NCBI GenBank assembly: GCA_900768805.1 | Contig: CAAGEF010000010.1 | Coordinates: 1-13,778, forward strand | From: Clostridia bacterium | GTDB lineage: Bacteria; Bacillota; Clostridia; TANB77; CAG-508 | DNA length: 13,778 nucleotides | Direction of reading: 5' to 3' | In this document: positions 1 through 6,058 of the stretch, piece after piece | Layout of the letters: the number at the start of each line of letters is the position of its first letter | Numbering within the stretch: position 1 is the first letter of the stretch | Translations under genes and position numbers: made by a program | The notes under the pieces: generated by a model | The model's database searches: none | Seen by the model: only the letters and a program-made list of their open reading frames with translations | What the model was told of the DNA's origin: nothing

Positions 1-45
1 AAAATTTAAAAATCTGTGTTTTAAATTTTATAAAATAGGAAAATA

Positions 46-74
46 TTGACTTTTTTTATAAATATTTATAATAT
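46..74 (+). promoter_or_regulatory. Possible sigma-A promoter upstream of the DUF2971 gene
   Basis: TTGACT at 46-51 resembles a -35 box. TATAAT at 67-72 (15-base spacer) or TAATAT at 69-74 (17-base spacer) could be the -10. The surroundings are so A/T-rich that such matches arise easily, and the site competes with a possible TTG-started small ORF. It could drive the DUF2971 gene at 283 through a long leader. Confidence 0.3.
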
Positions 75-213
75 TATTTTAAATAATATTATAGTTATAA
101 TTGGATTGCTTATTTGTTTAGTTATAGGATTAGATATTACTTGGAGAATTGAAATGAAAATTCAAGAAGTTTTCTATAGAATTGATATATTAAGCGAAAT
201 GAAAAAAAGTTAA
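46..213 (+). CDS. Possible small membrane protein (55 aa, TTG start), doubtful
   Basis: An open frame runs from TTG 46 to TAA 211-213, with AGGA at 37-40 at workable spacing. The translation has one hydrophobic stretch (NNIIVIIGLLICLVIGL, about residues 14-30) followed by a charged tail ending EMKKS, which resembles a small single-pass membrane protein. Against it: the TTG start coincides with a possible -35 box (TTGACT, 46-51), the first part of the frame lies in an all-A/T palindrome, and no family is recognised. If 46-72 is a promoter, this frame is not translated from TTG. The next ATG, at 154, would leave only 19 residues. Confidence 0.28.
   Translation: MTFFINIYNIILNNIIVIIGLLICLVIGLDITWRIEMKIQEVFYRIDILSEMKKS
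67..93. repeat. 27-base A/T-only palindrome
   Basis: Two 13-base arms (TATAATATTATTT at 67-79 and its exact reverse complement at 81-93) flank a single T. It overlaps the possible -10 box. It could be an operator-like dyad, but it consists only of A and T, so chance is a real alternative. Confidence 0.45.
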
Positions 214-282
214 ATTTAAATTAGAAGTACATAGTGAATATAAAACTAATAACGAAAATGTGAATAAAGAGGAAAATTAAAT

Positions 283-1107
283 ATGAGCGAAGAAAATAAA
301 AAAGAAATATTATGGCATTATACTGATTTTTGCGCTTTTGATGGGATTCTATCAAATGGTGAAATTTGGCTTGGAAATGTTAGAAATATGAATGATGCTG
401 AAGAGATGTTATATTTTATAGATACTGTTGTAAAAGATGGGGTTAAAAAGAAATTAATAGATGCTAATAGAGTTGATAAATTTAGTGATTTAGAGAAAAT
501 CGTTAATAATCAAAAACAAAAAAGAAAAGATAATGTTGCGTTAGCTGCGTGTTTTTCATCATATGAAGATGAAGCTTCTCAATGGGATAGATATGCAAAA
601 AATGGAGAGGGCGTTTCTATTGGATTTAATAAAGAATTATTTGAAAAAGTAATTGATGGAAAACATCTATGGATTCAAAAAGTTTCTTATGAAGAAAAAG
701 AAGATAATAATCAGTTTATAGAAAATTTATATGAGTATGTATTAACAGGAAAAACTATTGACTTTGGAGAGAATATAGATGAGTTATTTAATAAAATATG
801 GACATATTCAGCTGCATATAAACATCCTTCTTTTAAATTAGAGAGTGAAACAAGGCTTATGACTTTGCCAAATGTAGAGGAAAATATAGAATATAAAGTT
901 TTTCAAAAACATATAAAGAAGTATTATATTTTTAAAATTAAAGAATTATGTGAAAAGAAAAATGTAAAATTTACTGATTTAGTTGAAAAAATAATTATAG
1001 GACCTAAATCAAAACAAAATTATAATGTTTTAAGAGAATATTTAATTAGTAAGGGATTGGAAGAATTGAAGGATAGAATTTCTAATTCTCAATGTCCTTT
1101 GCAATAA
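283..1107 (+). CDS. DUF2971 family protein
   Basis: 274-residue soluble protein recognised as DUF2971 from its motif order: WHYTD near the N-terminus (H12-Y13-T14), the I-L-S-N-G-E-I-W-L segment with N37-D38, the A-C-F-S segment (C90-F91-S92), W101 and Y104 followed by GVSIGF (110-115), then K180-H181-P-S-F with E187, E189 and R191, and an IIIGP segment near 238-241. The C-terminus reads SQCPLQ, where family members often end S-x-x-P-x-R, so the usual last arginine appears to be Q. No signal peptide or membrane segment is seen. The ATG has AGAGG at 268-272. The molecular function of the family is not established; the N-terminal H-Y-T and later motifs vaguely recall ADP-ribosyltransferase-like folds, which is speculation. 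It lies 32 bases before the sigma-factor gene and could be co-transcribed with it. Family call firm, function unknown. Confidence 0.82.
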   Translation: MSEENKKEILWHYTDFCAFDGILSNGEIWLGNVRNMNDAEEMLYFIDTVVKDGVKKKLIDANRVDKFSDLEKIVNNQKQKRKDNVALAACFSSYEDEASQWDRYAKNGEGVSIGFNKELFEKVIDGKHLWIQKVSYEEKEDNNQFIENLYEYVLTGKTIDFGENIDELFNKIWTYSAAYKHPSFKLESETRLMTLPNVEENIEYKVFQKHIKKYYIFKIKELCEKKNVKFTDLVEKIIIGPKSKQNYNVLREYLISKGLEELKDRISNSQCPLQ

Positions 1108-1139
1108 GTATAATTATCTAGGAAGGAATATTTTTATAA

Positions 1140-1994
1140 GTGAAAAAAATAGATGAAGTAGAATTAAGAGAGATTTTTCAAAGAATAAAAAATGATGACA
1201 AAGATGCTTTCGAGCTTTTATATAAAAATTATCACGATTTAATATTTGGAATAGCATTTTCTATATTAAAAAATAGGGAAAATAGTGAAGATGTTACTCA
1301 AGATATATTTGCAAAATTAATAAATATAAATAAAGATAAGCTTCCAACTCAATGTGAAGCTAGTTGGTTGTATTCTGTTACTAAAAATGAAAGTCTGCAA
1401 TTTTTAAGAAAACATAAAAAGAATATAGATATAGATGAATTATATTCGCTTGAATCTGAGAGTGATGAAATTGATGATATTGTAGATATGAACTCATATT
1501 ATAAATTATTAGAAGGATTAAAACCTATAGATAAAGAAATTATATCTTTAAGAGTATTATCTGATTTTACTTTTGAAAAAATTTCTCAAATTCTTAATAT
1601 GCCTCTTGGCACTGTTCAATGGAGATACTATAAAGCAATTCACTGTATAAAACTTTCTATTAGTAATTTAGCAGCTTTTGTTGTTGTGTTTACTATATGG
1701 ATAAGTGCAGAAAAATCTAGTAATGAAAGTCAATATAAAAATTATGAAGAAAAAAGTGACAATTTATACTCAGAAGTAGATAAATCTGATTCTTCTAGTG
1801 ATGATATTATAAATTTTGGTGAAACGGATATAAAAAATGGTTTATCAGCATACGATTCGTCAGGAGCATGTAATAGTATAGCAAATAAAAATAATTACAT
1901 TTTTATTATTTTTTCTATTATATTATTAAGTTTTACAATATTTTTTGCAGTTAAGAAAAAAATTAAAATAAAAAAATTGAAAAAAAACCAATAA
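1140..1994 (+). CDS. ECF-type sigma factor with C-terminal two-transmembrane extension
   Basis: 284-residue sigma-70 family protein. Region 2 spans about residues 21-90 (DAFELLYKNYHDLIFGIAF, then SEDVTQDIF) and region 4 about 120-172 (LKPIDKEIISLRVLSDFTFEKISQIL, then GTVQWR, the DNA-binding helix-turn-helix). The ECF family normally stops here. This protein continues with a hydrophobic helix (about 174-190), a 60-residue acidic, serine-rich loop (191-251), a second hydrophobic helix (252-270) and a very basic tail. The positive-inside rule puts both the sigma domains and the tail in the cytoplasm and the loop outside, so it is probably tethered to the membrane without a separate anti-sigma factor. 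The loop contains NGLSAYDSSGACNS (233-246), resembling a segment of the next protein. Start is GTG, with AGGAAGG at 1120-1126. No separate anti-sigma gene is visible. Sigma assignment firm; the regulatory mechanism is inferred. Confidence 0.88.
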   Translation: MKKIDEVELREIFQRIKNDDKDAFELLYKNYHDLIFGIAFSILKNRENSEDVTQDIFAKLININKDKLPTQCEASWLYSVTKNESLQFLRKHKKNIDIDELYSLESESDEIDDIVDMNSYYKLLEGLKPIDKEIISLRVLSDFTFEKISQILNMPLGTVQWRYYKAIHCIKLSISNLAAFVVVFTIWISAEKSSNESQYKNYEEKSDNLYSEVDKSDSSSDDIINFGETDIKNGLSAYDSSGACNSIANKNNYIFIIFSIILLSFTIFFAVKKKIKIKKLKKNQ

Positions 1995-2004
1995 AATTTG
2001 AATG

Positions 2005-2046
2005 TTAAAGCATCTAAATAATGAATAGATTATTTGGATGCTTTAA
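2005..2046 (+). terminator. Stem-loop between the sigma-factor and vWA genes
   Basis: An 18-base arm (2005-2022) pairs with 2029-2046 around a 6-base loop, with only one G-T wobble. It starts ten bases after the sigma stop and ends 25 bases before the ribosome binding site of the vWA gene. The run after the stem (AAATAGTTTATT) is a poor terminator tail, so it may act as a partial terminator, attenuator or RNA-stability element that sets the ratio of the two proteins. Confidence 0.6.
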
Positions 2047-2083
2047 ATAGTTTATTAAAAAATTATAAATAAGGAGATATTTT

Positions 2084-3826
2084 ATGAAGAAAAAAAAGAT
2101 ATTAAAAATTGTTATAAGTATTATTATTTTGATTGTAGTTCTTATATCTGTTATTTTTTATTTTGATATTGATAAAAGAATAAGTACAATTGGAGGAACT
2201 GAAGATGAATGGTTGTACGATGAAGAAATGAGTTGTGATTTTAATGGTTTTACTGCTTATGATTGTTCTGGAGCTGCAGCATCTAGCAAATCGATTTTCG
2301 GTGGAGCTTCTATGACAAGTGAGAGTACTTTAGGATATTCTACTGGTGGTGCTAAAAATGTAGAGAATTTTAGAAAAAATATTGAAAATGGATATTTTCC
2401 TATTTCTACAGATATAACTTATAATGGATTATTTTATGATTATTCTTTTGATACAGGAAATGATAGTGTTAAAAGTAATGATTTGTTTTATCCTTCATAC
2501 TCTACTGCAATTTCAAAAGATATTATTTCAGGTGAAAAAGAATACTATATGTCTGTTGGATTGAATTCTAATATAAAAGAAAGTGATTTTTCAAGAAAAA
2601 AGTTGAATTTAGTAGTTGTATTAGATAATTCAGGCTCAATGGAATCAGGCTTTGATTCTTATTATTATGATTCAAATTTTTTTAAAGCTAATAATAAATC
2701 TAAAATGCAAGTCGCAAATAAAGCTGTTAATACACTAATAGATCAATTAAATAAGGATGATAGATTTGGTATGATTGTATTCAATTCAGAGGCTTACATA
2801 GCTAAAAATTTGAAGTCAATAGATGATACAAATGTATATGCATTAAAAGAACATATATTAGATATAAAAACTAATGGTGGAACTAATTTTGAAGCTGCTT
2901 ATAAAAAAGCAACTGAATTATTTGATGATATTGATCAAAATGAATACGAAAATAGAATAATTGTTATAACAGATGCTATGCCTAATATAGGAAGTACAAA
3001 TAAATCAGATTTAATGGAATCAATAGAGGAAAATAGTAAAAAAGATATATATACAACTTTTATAGGAGTTGGTGTTGATTTTAATACAGAATTAATTGAG
3101 AGTTTAGGAACTGTTTCTGGAGCTAATTATTATTCTGTTCATAATGAAAAAGAATTTGAAAAACAAATGGGAGAAGAATTTAATTTTATGGTTACTCCAT
3201 TAGTGTTTGATTTAGAATTAAATTTTGAATCTGAAGATTATGAATTAGAAGCTATCTATGGAACTGATGCTGCAGATAAGAGTAGTGGAAATATAATGTA
3301 TGTAAATACACTTTTCCCATCTGCTAGTAATGAAGATGGAGAAGTTAAAGGTGGAATCATCTTGTTAAAATTAAATAAAATTACAGATTCTAAAACTGGA
3401 AAAATTTCTTTAAGTGTTTCGTATAAAGATAAGGAGAATAAAAAACATAATAGTAATCAAGTAGTTAATTTTAAAGATTCTAAGAATGAATTTTATGATA
3501 ATACAGGAATAAGGAAAGGTATTGTTTTAACACGTTATGCAAATTTAATGAAAAATTGGATATTATATGAAAGAAGCGATAGTGATAATAAATTTCTAAT
3601 AACTTCTGATACAGGAATTGTGGACTGTGGATATGATGATGATTTTATAGGAAGAATTTTAGGTGAACAAGAAAGAAGTTCTGTTAAACTAAGTGTTAGT
3701 GAAGAATATGAAGAATTGTTTGAAAAAATGAGGTTATACATTCAAAGTGAAATTGATGAAGTTCAAGATAAAAAGTTAGAACAAGAAATTGATATTTGTA
3801 AAGTATTAGAAAATTACAATAAATAA
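2084..3826 (+). CDS. Membrane-anchored von Willebrand factor A protein, YfbK-like
   Basis: 580 residues. A basic N-terminus and one hydrophobic helix (about 7-27) form an uncleaved anchor, leaving the rest outside. Residues 85-170, starting with the N-V-E-N-F-R segment, resemble the N-terminal domain found before vWA in YfbK-type proteins. The vWA domain covers about 174-365 with a complete metal-binding (MIDAS) set: D181-N-S183-G-S185, T267 in GGTNF and D297 in VITDA, so metal-dependent ligand binding is likely. The C-terminal 200 residues are beta-rich then helical, ending in a charged helix with no second anchor. Between anchor and domain lies NGFTAYDCSGAAAS (54-67), similar to the outside loop of the preceding sigma factor. 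ATG 2084 is preceded by AAGGAGA (2071-2077). Proteins of this class bind other proteins; a role as sensor or partner of the membrane-bound sigma factor is inference from context and the shared motif. Confidence 0.85.
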   Translation: MKKKKILKIVISIIILIVVLISVIFYFDIDKRISTIGGTEDEWLYDEEMSCDFNGFTAYDCSGAAASSKSIFGGASMTSESTLGYSTGGAKNVENFRKNIENGYFPISTDITYNGLFYDYSFDTGNDSVKSNDLFYPSYSTAISKDIISGEKEYYMSVGLNSNIKESDFSRKKLNLVVVLDNSGSMESGFDSYYYDSNFFKANNKSKMQVANKAVNTLIDQLNKDDRFGMIVFNSEAYIAKNLKSIDDTNVYALKEHILDIKTNGGTNFEAAYKKATELFDDIDQNEYENRIIVITDAMPNIGSTNKSDLMESIEENSKKDIYTTFIGVGVDFNTELIESLGTVSGANYYSVHNEKEFEKQMGEEFNFMVTPLVFDLELNFESEDYELEAIYGTDAADKSSGNIMYVNTLFPSASNEDGEVKGGIILLKLNKITDSKTGKISLSVSYKDKENKKHNSNQVVNFKDSKNEFYDNTGIRKGIVLTRYANLMKNWILYERSDSDNKFLITSDTGIVDCGYDDDFIGRILGEQERSSVKLSVSEEYEELFEKMRLYIQSEIDEVQDKKLEQEIDICKVLENYNK

Positions 3827-3834
3827 TTAGAGTA

Positions 3835-3883
3835 AAAAATGAATGATTTTTGTTATAAAAATTATTCATTTTTCTTTTATTTA
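3835..3883 (+). terminator. Rho-independent terminator after the vWA gene
   Basis: A 17-base arm (3835-3851) pairs with 3857-3873 around GTTAT, with one G-T wobble, followed by CTTTTATTT. It starts nine bases after the vWA stop and closes the sigma/vWA unit. The flanking A run also makes it usable from the other strand. Confidence 0.75.
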
Positions 3884-3933
3884 GTAGAAAAAATTTTAAT
3901 ATCAGTATAAAAAAATGCTTTCTAATTTTGTTA

Positions 3934-3962
3934 TTGTATTTTTTTGTTAAAATGTATATAAT
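3934..3962 (+). promoter_or_regulatory. Possible promoter of the PiT/DUF47 operon
   Basis: TATAAT at 3957-3962 is a perfect -10 box. The best-spaced -35 is weak (TTGTAT, 3934-3939, 17-base spacer). It lies downstream of the terminator and 34 bases before the PiT ATG. No PhoB/PhoP-type direct repeats were recognised. Confidence 0.45.
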
Positions 3963-3996
3963 AAAAAAAATATATTTTTCGAAGAGGTGAATTTAT

Positions 3997-5052
3997 ATGG
4001 ATTTAACCTTTGAAAATTTCATTATGCAAATATTTCAAAATCCTGCATTATTAGTTATAACTGTTTTGATTTTAGGAGTTATACTAGTAAATGGTTGGAC
4101 TGATGCTCCAAATGCAATTGCAACTTGTGTTTCTACTCGTTCTATTTCTCCTAAAAAAGCTATTTTTATGGCTGCAGTTTTTAATTTCCTTGGAGTTTTT
4201 GTTATGACACTTTTAAGCTCTACTGTAGCGCAAACAATTTTTAATATGGTTGATTTCGGAGCAAATAGTTCAGATGCGTTAATTGCTATGTGTGCTGCTC
4301 TGGTGGCAATTGTAACATGGGCTGTTTTAGCTTGGTTATTTGGAATTCCTACTAGTGAGAGTCATGCTCTTATTGCAGGAATATCTGGTGCTGCGATTGC
4401 AATTCAACATGGAATTAGTGGTATAAACTTTAATGAGTGGAAAAAAGTTTTATATGGTTTAGTAATTTCTACTGTTTTGGGTTTTTTTCTAGGATTCATA
4501 ATAACTAGACTAATAGAAAAAATTTGTAAATATATTGATAGAAGAAAAACTATTCCAGTTTTCAAATCTACTCAGGTAATTAGCGGAGCTGCAATGGCAT
4601 TTATGCATGGTGCTCAAGATGGTCAAAAATTTATGGGAATATTCTTGTTAGGTGTTTCTTTAGCAAATGGTATTACAAGTATGGATACTTTTATAATACC
4701 AATTTGGCTTATGCTTTTATGTTCTATAACAATGACGCTAGGAACCTCTATTGGAGGATATAAAATCATAAAAACTGTTGGAATGAAAATGGTAAAACTA
4801 GAGCCATATCAAGGTACTGCTGCAGATTTAGCTGGTGCAGGTTCTTTACTAATTTCAAGTTTAACGGGTATTCCAGTTAGTACTACTCATACAAAAACTA
4901 CAGCAATTATGGGAGTAGGTGCATCAAAAAGGCTTTCTAATGTGAATTGGGGAGTGGTTAAAAATATGTTGCTTGCTTGGATTTTAACATTTCCAGGTTG
5001 TGGGTTACTTGGATATTTTGCAACTTTTGTATTTATGAAAATATTTGCTTAA
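3997..5052 (+). CDS. pit: PiT-family low-affinity inorganic phosphate permease
   Basis: 351-residue integral membrane protein of the PiT family, which imports phosphate (usually as a metal-phosphate complex or with a cation) driven by ion gradients. The two homologous family signatures are present: NGWTDAPNAIATCVSTR near residues 32-48 and GIPVSTTHT at 291-299, plus the internal GIPTSESHA (116-124) and HGAQDGQK (204-211). About ten hydrophobic segments alternate with short loops, with a basic cytoplasmic stretch around 172-190. Length is normal for compact bacterial members. AGAGGTG at 3983-3989 serves the ATG. The DUF47 gene begins 18 bases after the stop, the classical pit/DUF47 arrangement, which supports phosphate over sulfate as substrate. 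No frameshift or missing signature is seen. Confidence 0.93.
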   Translation: MDLTFENFIMQIFQNPALLVITVLILGVILVNGWTDAPNAIATCVSTRSISPKKAIFMAAVFNFLGVFVMTLLSSTVAQTIFNMVDFGANSSDALIAMCAALVAIVTWAVLAWLFGIPTSESHALIAGISGAAIAIQHGISGINFNEWKKVLYGLVISTVLGFFLGFIITRLIEKICKYIDRRKTIPVFKSTQVISGAAMAFMHGAQDGQKFMGIFLLGVSLANGITSMDTFIIPIWLMLLCSITMTLGTSIGGYKIIKTVGMKMVKLEPYQGTAADLAGAGSLLISSLTGIPVSTTHTKTTAIMGVGASKRLSNVNWGVVKNMLLAWILTFPGCGLLGYFATFVFMKIFA

Positions 5053-5070
5053 AACAAAGTGGAGGTTATT

Positions 5071-5694
5071 ATGAAGAAAAAAGAAGAATTAAATTATTTT
5101 GATAATTTTGTGAAAAATGCAAATTATGCTTTAGAAGCAGCAAAGATTTTGAAAGAATATATTTATAATTTTGATTCAAACAAATCTATAGAAAAAGAAA
5201 ATATGGTGCATAATATAGAGAATGAAGCTGATAAAAATCAGCATTTAGTTTTAAATTATTTAATTAAAGATTTTTTACCTCCTATTGATAGAGAAGATAT
5301 AATTATGTTATATCATAAAATAGATGATATGGTTGATAATATAGATGAATTTGTTATAAATTTAGATATATTAGATGTAAAAAATATTAGAAGTGATGTA
5401 ACAGATTTTGTTGATCTTTTATTAAAATGTTGTGAAAAAATAAATGAAATGTTGACTAAATTTAAAAATATCAAAAAATTTGCAGAAATAAAAAAGGTTA
5501 TTATTGAAGTAAATAAATTAGAAGAAGAGGGAGACAAACTTTATCAAAATTCAATAAGAGAATTGTATAAGAATCCGAATAATCCGATAGAAGTTATTAC
5601 TTGGACTACTTTATATAATTGTTTAGAGAACTGTTTCGATTCTTGTGAAAATGTTGCTGATTGTGTTGAAGAAATTTTGATGAAAAATAGTTAA
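5071..5694 (+). CDS. DUF47/PhoU-like PiT accessory protein
   Basis: 207-residue, almost wholly helical soluble protein of the DUF47 (PhoU-like) family, usually encoded beside PiT permeases and thought to modulate them. Typical segments are the N-terminal FDNFVKNANYALEAAKIL, the acidic NIENEADKN (metal-binding E-x-x-x-D pattern of the PhoU fold), then DFLPPIDREDIIMLYHKIDDMVDNIDE, and a related second half (NKLEEEGDKLY, ENCFDSCENVADCVEEI). The frame stays open to a GTG at 5059, but that codon overlaps the ribosome binding site GGAGG (5061-5065); ATG 5071 is correctly spaced and gives the usual N-terminus. The protein probably acts at the cytoplasmic face of the PiT permease encoded just upstream. 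Function in transport control is family knowledge and context, not directly visible. Confidence 0.9.
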   Translation: MKKKEELNYFDNFVKNANYALEAAKILKEYIYNFDSNKSIEKENMVHNIENEADKNQHLVLNYLIKDFLPPIDREDIIMLYHKIDDMVDNIDEFVINLDILDVKNIRSDVTDFVDLLLKCCEKINEMLTKFKNIKKFAEIKKVIIEVNKLEEEGDKLYQNSIRELYKNPNNPIEVITWTTLYNCLENCFDSCENVADCVEEILMKNS

Positions 5695-5705
5695 GAATAA
5701 ATATT

Positions 5706-5738
5706 AAAAAACAGAGGTGAGTTCACCTCTGTTTTTTT
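5706..5738. terminator. Strong bidirectional Rho-independent terminator
   Basis: AAAAAACAGAGGTG (5706-5719) pairs with CACCTCTGTTTTTT around AGTT. The G/C core is followed by a T run on the + strand and preceded by an A run, so it can end both the PiT/DUF47 transcript and the converging - strand small gene, whose stop codon lies 6 bases away. Confidence 0.9.
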
Positions 5739-5743
5739 GAGTT

Positions 5744-5902
5744 TTAAAGAAATCCAGACTTCTTAGCAATCCAGATTATAAATGCAATAGTACCTCCTAT
5801 TCCAAGAATGAAAATTAATGCACTTTTAGAAAAAATAAAACACAGTGCATATATAATAACAAGAACTATTACAGCCAGGATTATATTTGTTAATATATTC
5901 AT
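5744..5902 (-). CDS. Small two-transmembrane protein (52 aa), unknown function
   Basis: A short - strand frame from ATG (5902-5900) to TAA (5746-5744) encodes 52 residues. It starts MNILTNIILAVIVLVIIYAL, has a short turn containing FSKSA, then a second hydrophobic stretch (LIFILGIGGTIAFIIWIA), and ends KKSGFL. Two membrane helices form a hairpin with the basic end probably inside. Support for a real gene is good: AAGGAG (5916-5911) is 8 bases from the ATG, a consensus promoter lies upstream, and a shared bidirectional terminator lies just past the stop. No cysteine/histidine metal site or lipobox is seen. No family is recognised; small hairpin proteins of this type can be regulators, toxins or stress peptides, but nothing here decides between these. 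Confidence 0.72.
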   Translation of the reverse strand: MNILTNIILAVIVLVIIYALCFIFSKSALIFILGIGGTIAFIIWIAKKSGFL

Positions 5903-5938
5903 AATGTCAACTCCTTAATAATTTAAAATCCTACTTTA

Positions 5939-5967
5939 ATTATACTATATATTAACATTTTTTTCAA
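5939..5967 (-). promoter_or_regulatory. Sigma-A promoter for the - strand small gene
   Basis: Read on the - strand, TTGAAA (5967-5962) and TATAAT (5944-5939) are separated by exactly 17 bases, near-consensus for the housekeeping sigma factor. Transcription would begin about 30 bases before the ATG of the 52-residue protein. Confidence 0.7.
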
Positions 5968-5973
5968 ATTTTA

Positions 5974-6003
5974 TTGATAAAATCATACTTTTTAAAGTAT
6001 AAT
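5974..6003 (+). promoter_or_regulatory. Sigma-A promoter for the M16-M16-lgt operon
   Basis: TTGATA (5974-5979) and TATAAT (5998-6003) with an 18-base spacer. The leader would be about 50 bases to the GTG at 6059. Its -35 box is only 6 bases from the -35 of the divergent promoter on the other strand. Confidence 0.65.
5985..6000. promoter_or_regulatory. Operator-like dyad inside the M16 operon promoter
   Basis: ATACTTTTTAAAGTAT is a perfect 7+2+7 dyad filling most of the spacer and overlapping the -10 box. A repressor bound here would block the promoter. No regulator is known for it; the A/T bias weakens the case. Confidence 0.4.
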
Positions 6004-6044
6004 ATTTTTGTTTTTAAAAATAATATATAGTGAAATTATTAAAG

Positions 6045-6049
6045 AGAGG
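6045..6049 (+). promoter_or_regulatory. Ribosome binding site deciding the GTG start of the first M16 gene
   Basis: AGAGG is 9 bases before GTG 6059. The in-frame TTG at 6008 has no binding site and the ATG at 6050 touches this one, so GTG 6059 is the start. Confidence 0.75.
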
Positions 6050-6058
6050 ATGTTTTTA

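Noticed and set aside
3535..3741. Open frame of 68 codons on the - strand inside the vWA gene
   Set aside because: It lies antisense to a well-supported domain protein and has low-complexity serine/leucine-rich translation, no convincing ribosome binding site and no family features. The similar - strand frames at 5313-5537, 6631-6882 and 8516-8755 were dropped for the same reasons.
5059..5070. GTG at 5059 as start of the DUF47 gene
   Set aside because: The codon overlaps the GGAGG ribosome binding site at 5061-5065; ATG 5071 is correctly spaced.
6008..6058. TTG at 6008 as start of the YfmF-like gene
   Set aside because: It is only five bases after the -10 box of the predicted promoter and has no ribosome binding site; GTG 6059 has AGAGG at good spacing.
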